The notes under the pieces were generated by a model. The model ran no database searches. It saw nothing but the letters and a program-made list of their open reading frames with translations, and was not told the origin of the DNA. From Thermoplasmata archaeon (lineage in GTDB: Archaea > Thermoplasmatota > Thermoplasmata > Lutacidiplasmatales > UBA184), in contig JAJZDF010000044.1 of assembly GCA_021828715.1 (NCBI GenBank), positions 1 through 6,029 of the forward strand: a stretch of DNA of 6,029 bases, given 5' to 3'. This document shows positions 5,688 to 6,029 of the stretch, piece after piece. The translations under genes were made by a program, and so were the position numbers. Every line of letters starts with the position of its first letter. Within the stretch, counting starts at the first letter, position 1.

Positions 5688-6029
5688 ATGTCCGGCGACG
5701 AGGCGATGGTCGAGGAGCAGGCGGTCCCGTCCGACGGTCAGGACATCCGCCCCGGCGAGCTCCTCGTTCCGGAGGAGACGTACCTTACCTCGGGCGTCCA
5801 CATCGGGACCCAGCAGAAGTCGGCGTCGATGCGCCGCTTCGTCCACAAAGTTCGCTTCGACGGCCTCCACGTCCTCGACGTCCGCCAGACCGACCTCCGG
5901 ATCCGCCACGCGGCCCGGTTCCTCGCCCACCTCCCCTCCGAGAAGATCCTGGTCGTGAGTCAGCGCCAGTACGGCCAGAAGCCGGTCCGGGTCTTCGCGA
6001 AAACGATCGGCGCGGTTTCCAGATCGGAA
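5688..6029 (+). CDS. rpsB: 30S ribosomal protein S2 (uS2), archaeal type, 3' end outside window
   Basis: The first 114 residues of small-subunit ribosomal protein uS2 are present, open to the window end; the family is usually about 200-270 residues in archaea. After a weakly conserved, acidic N-terminal tail (about 1-24), the diagnostic sequence runs YLTSGVHIGTQQK (32-44), RFVHKVRFDGLHVLDVRQTD (50-69), RIRHAARFLAHLPSEKILVV and SQRQYGQKPV (91-100), a close match to archaeal and eukaryotic S2/SA. Position directly after enolase fits a common archaeal order. The ATG at 5688 is preferred because it sits four bases after the enolase stop. An in-frame ATG at 5646, directly preceded by a TAA, would add 14 residues and overlap enolase by 38 bases; the ATG at 5706 is a third option. 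None has a well-placed Shine-Dalgarno sequence, so the start is less sure than the identity. Confidence 0.93.
   Translation, partial: MSGDEAMVEEQAVPSDGQDIRPGELLVPEETYLTSGVHIGTQQKSASMRRFVHKVRFDGLHVLDVRQTDLRIRHAARFLAHLPSEKILVVSQRQYGQKPVRVFAKTIGAVSRSE

Noticed and set aside
1..6029. Search for tRNA genes, CRISPR arrays, insertion sequences, inverted repeats, T-rich terminators or a defence or mobile system
   Set aside because: Nothing convincing was seen on either strand. Coding genes fill the window with gaps of at most 23 bases, and all are recognisable housekeeping or metabolic families. No undescribed system is supported.

Overview
The window reads as a compact, all plus-strand stretch of an archaeal chromosome with very high GC (near 70% by eye). 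It carries six protein genes in the order pheS (3' part), pheT, a methylmalonyl-CoA mutase catalytic subunit, methylmalonyl-CoA epimerase, enolase and rpsB (5' part). The archaeal assignment rests on several points. PheT is about 560 residues and lacks the N-terminal EMAP-type tRNA-binding domain of bacterial PheT. The mutase is a separate catalytic chain without a fused B12 domain. Enolase sits directly before an archaeal-type uS2 gene, which is a common archaeal arrangement. The enolase C-terminus (GGER...AKLNELLR) resembles euryarchaeal forms as I remember them. The proteins are rich in Arg but not strongly acidic, so a haloarchaeon is less likely. An uncultured Thermoplasmatota-like or other euryarchaeal lineage is my best guess, with low confidence.

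Layout: 1-660 is the catalytic C-terminal part of PheS, cut by the window edge. 665-2350 is PheT, four bases downstream, so the two PheRS subunits are co-transcribed. 2374-4056 is the mutase large subunit, after a 23-base gap holding a possible TATA element. 4074-4472 is the epimerase, with a GGAGAGG ribosome binding site. 4469-5683 is enolase, whose ATG overlaps the epimerase stop (ATGA). From 5688 (or 5646) to the window end is ribosomal protein uS2. There is no intergenic space over 25 bases, no RNA gene, no mobile element, no repeat array and no recognisable terminator.

Functionally the window joins translation (PheRS, uS2), propionyl/methylmalonyl-CoA metabolism (epimerase converts (S)- to (R)-methylmalonyl-CoA, mutase converts that to succinyl-CoA) and glycolysis/gluconeogenesis (enolase). 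The mutase needs a separate B12-binding subunit that is not in the window. I see no undescribed system here. The points most worth a second look are two histidine replacements around the phenylalanine pocket of PheS, the placement of the mutase/epimerase pair between pheT and eno with tight coupling into eno, and a possible leaderless promoter at the pheT stop codon.
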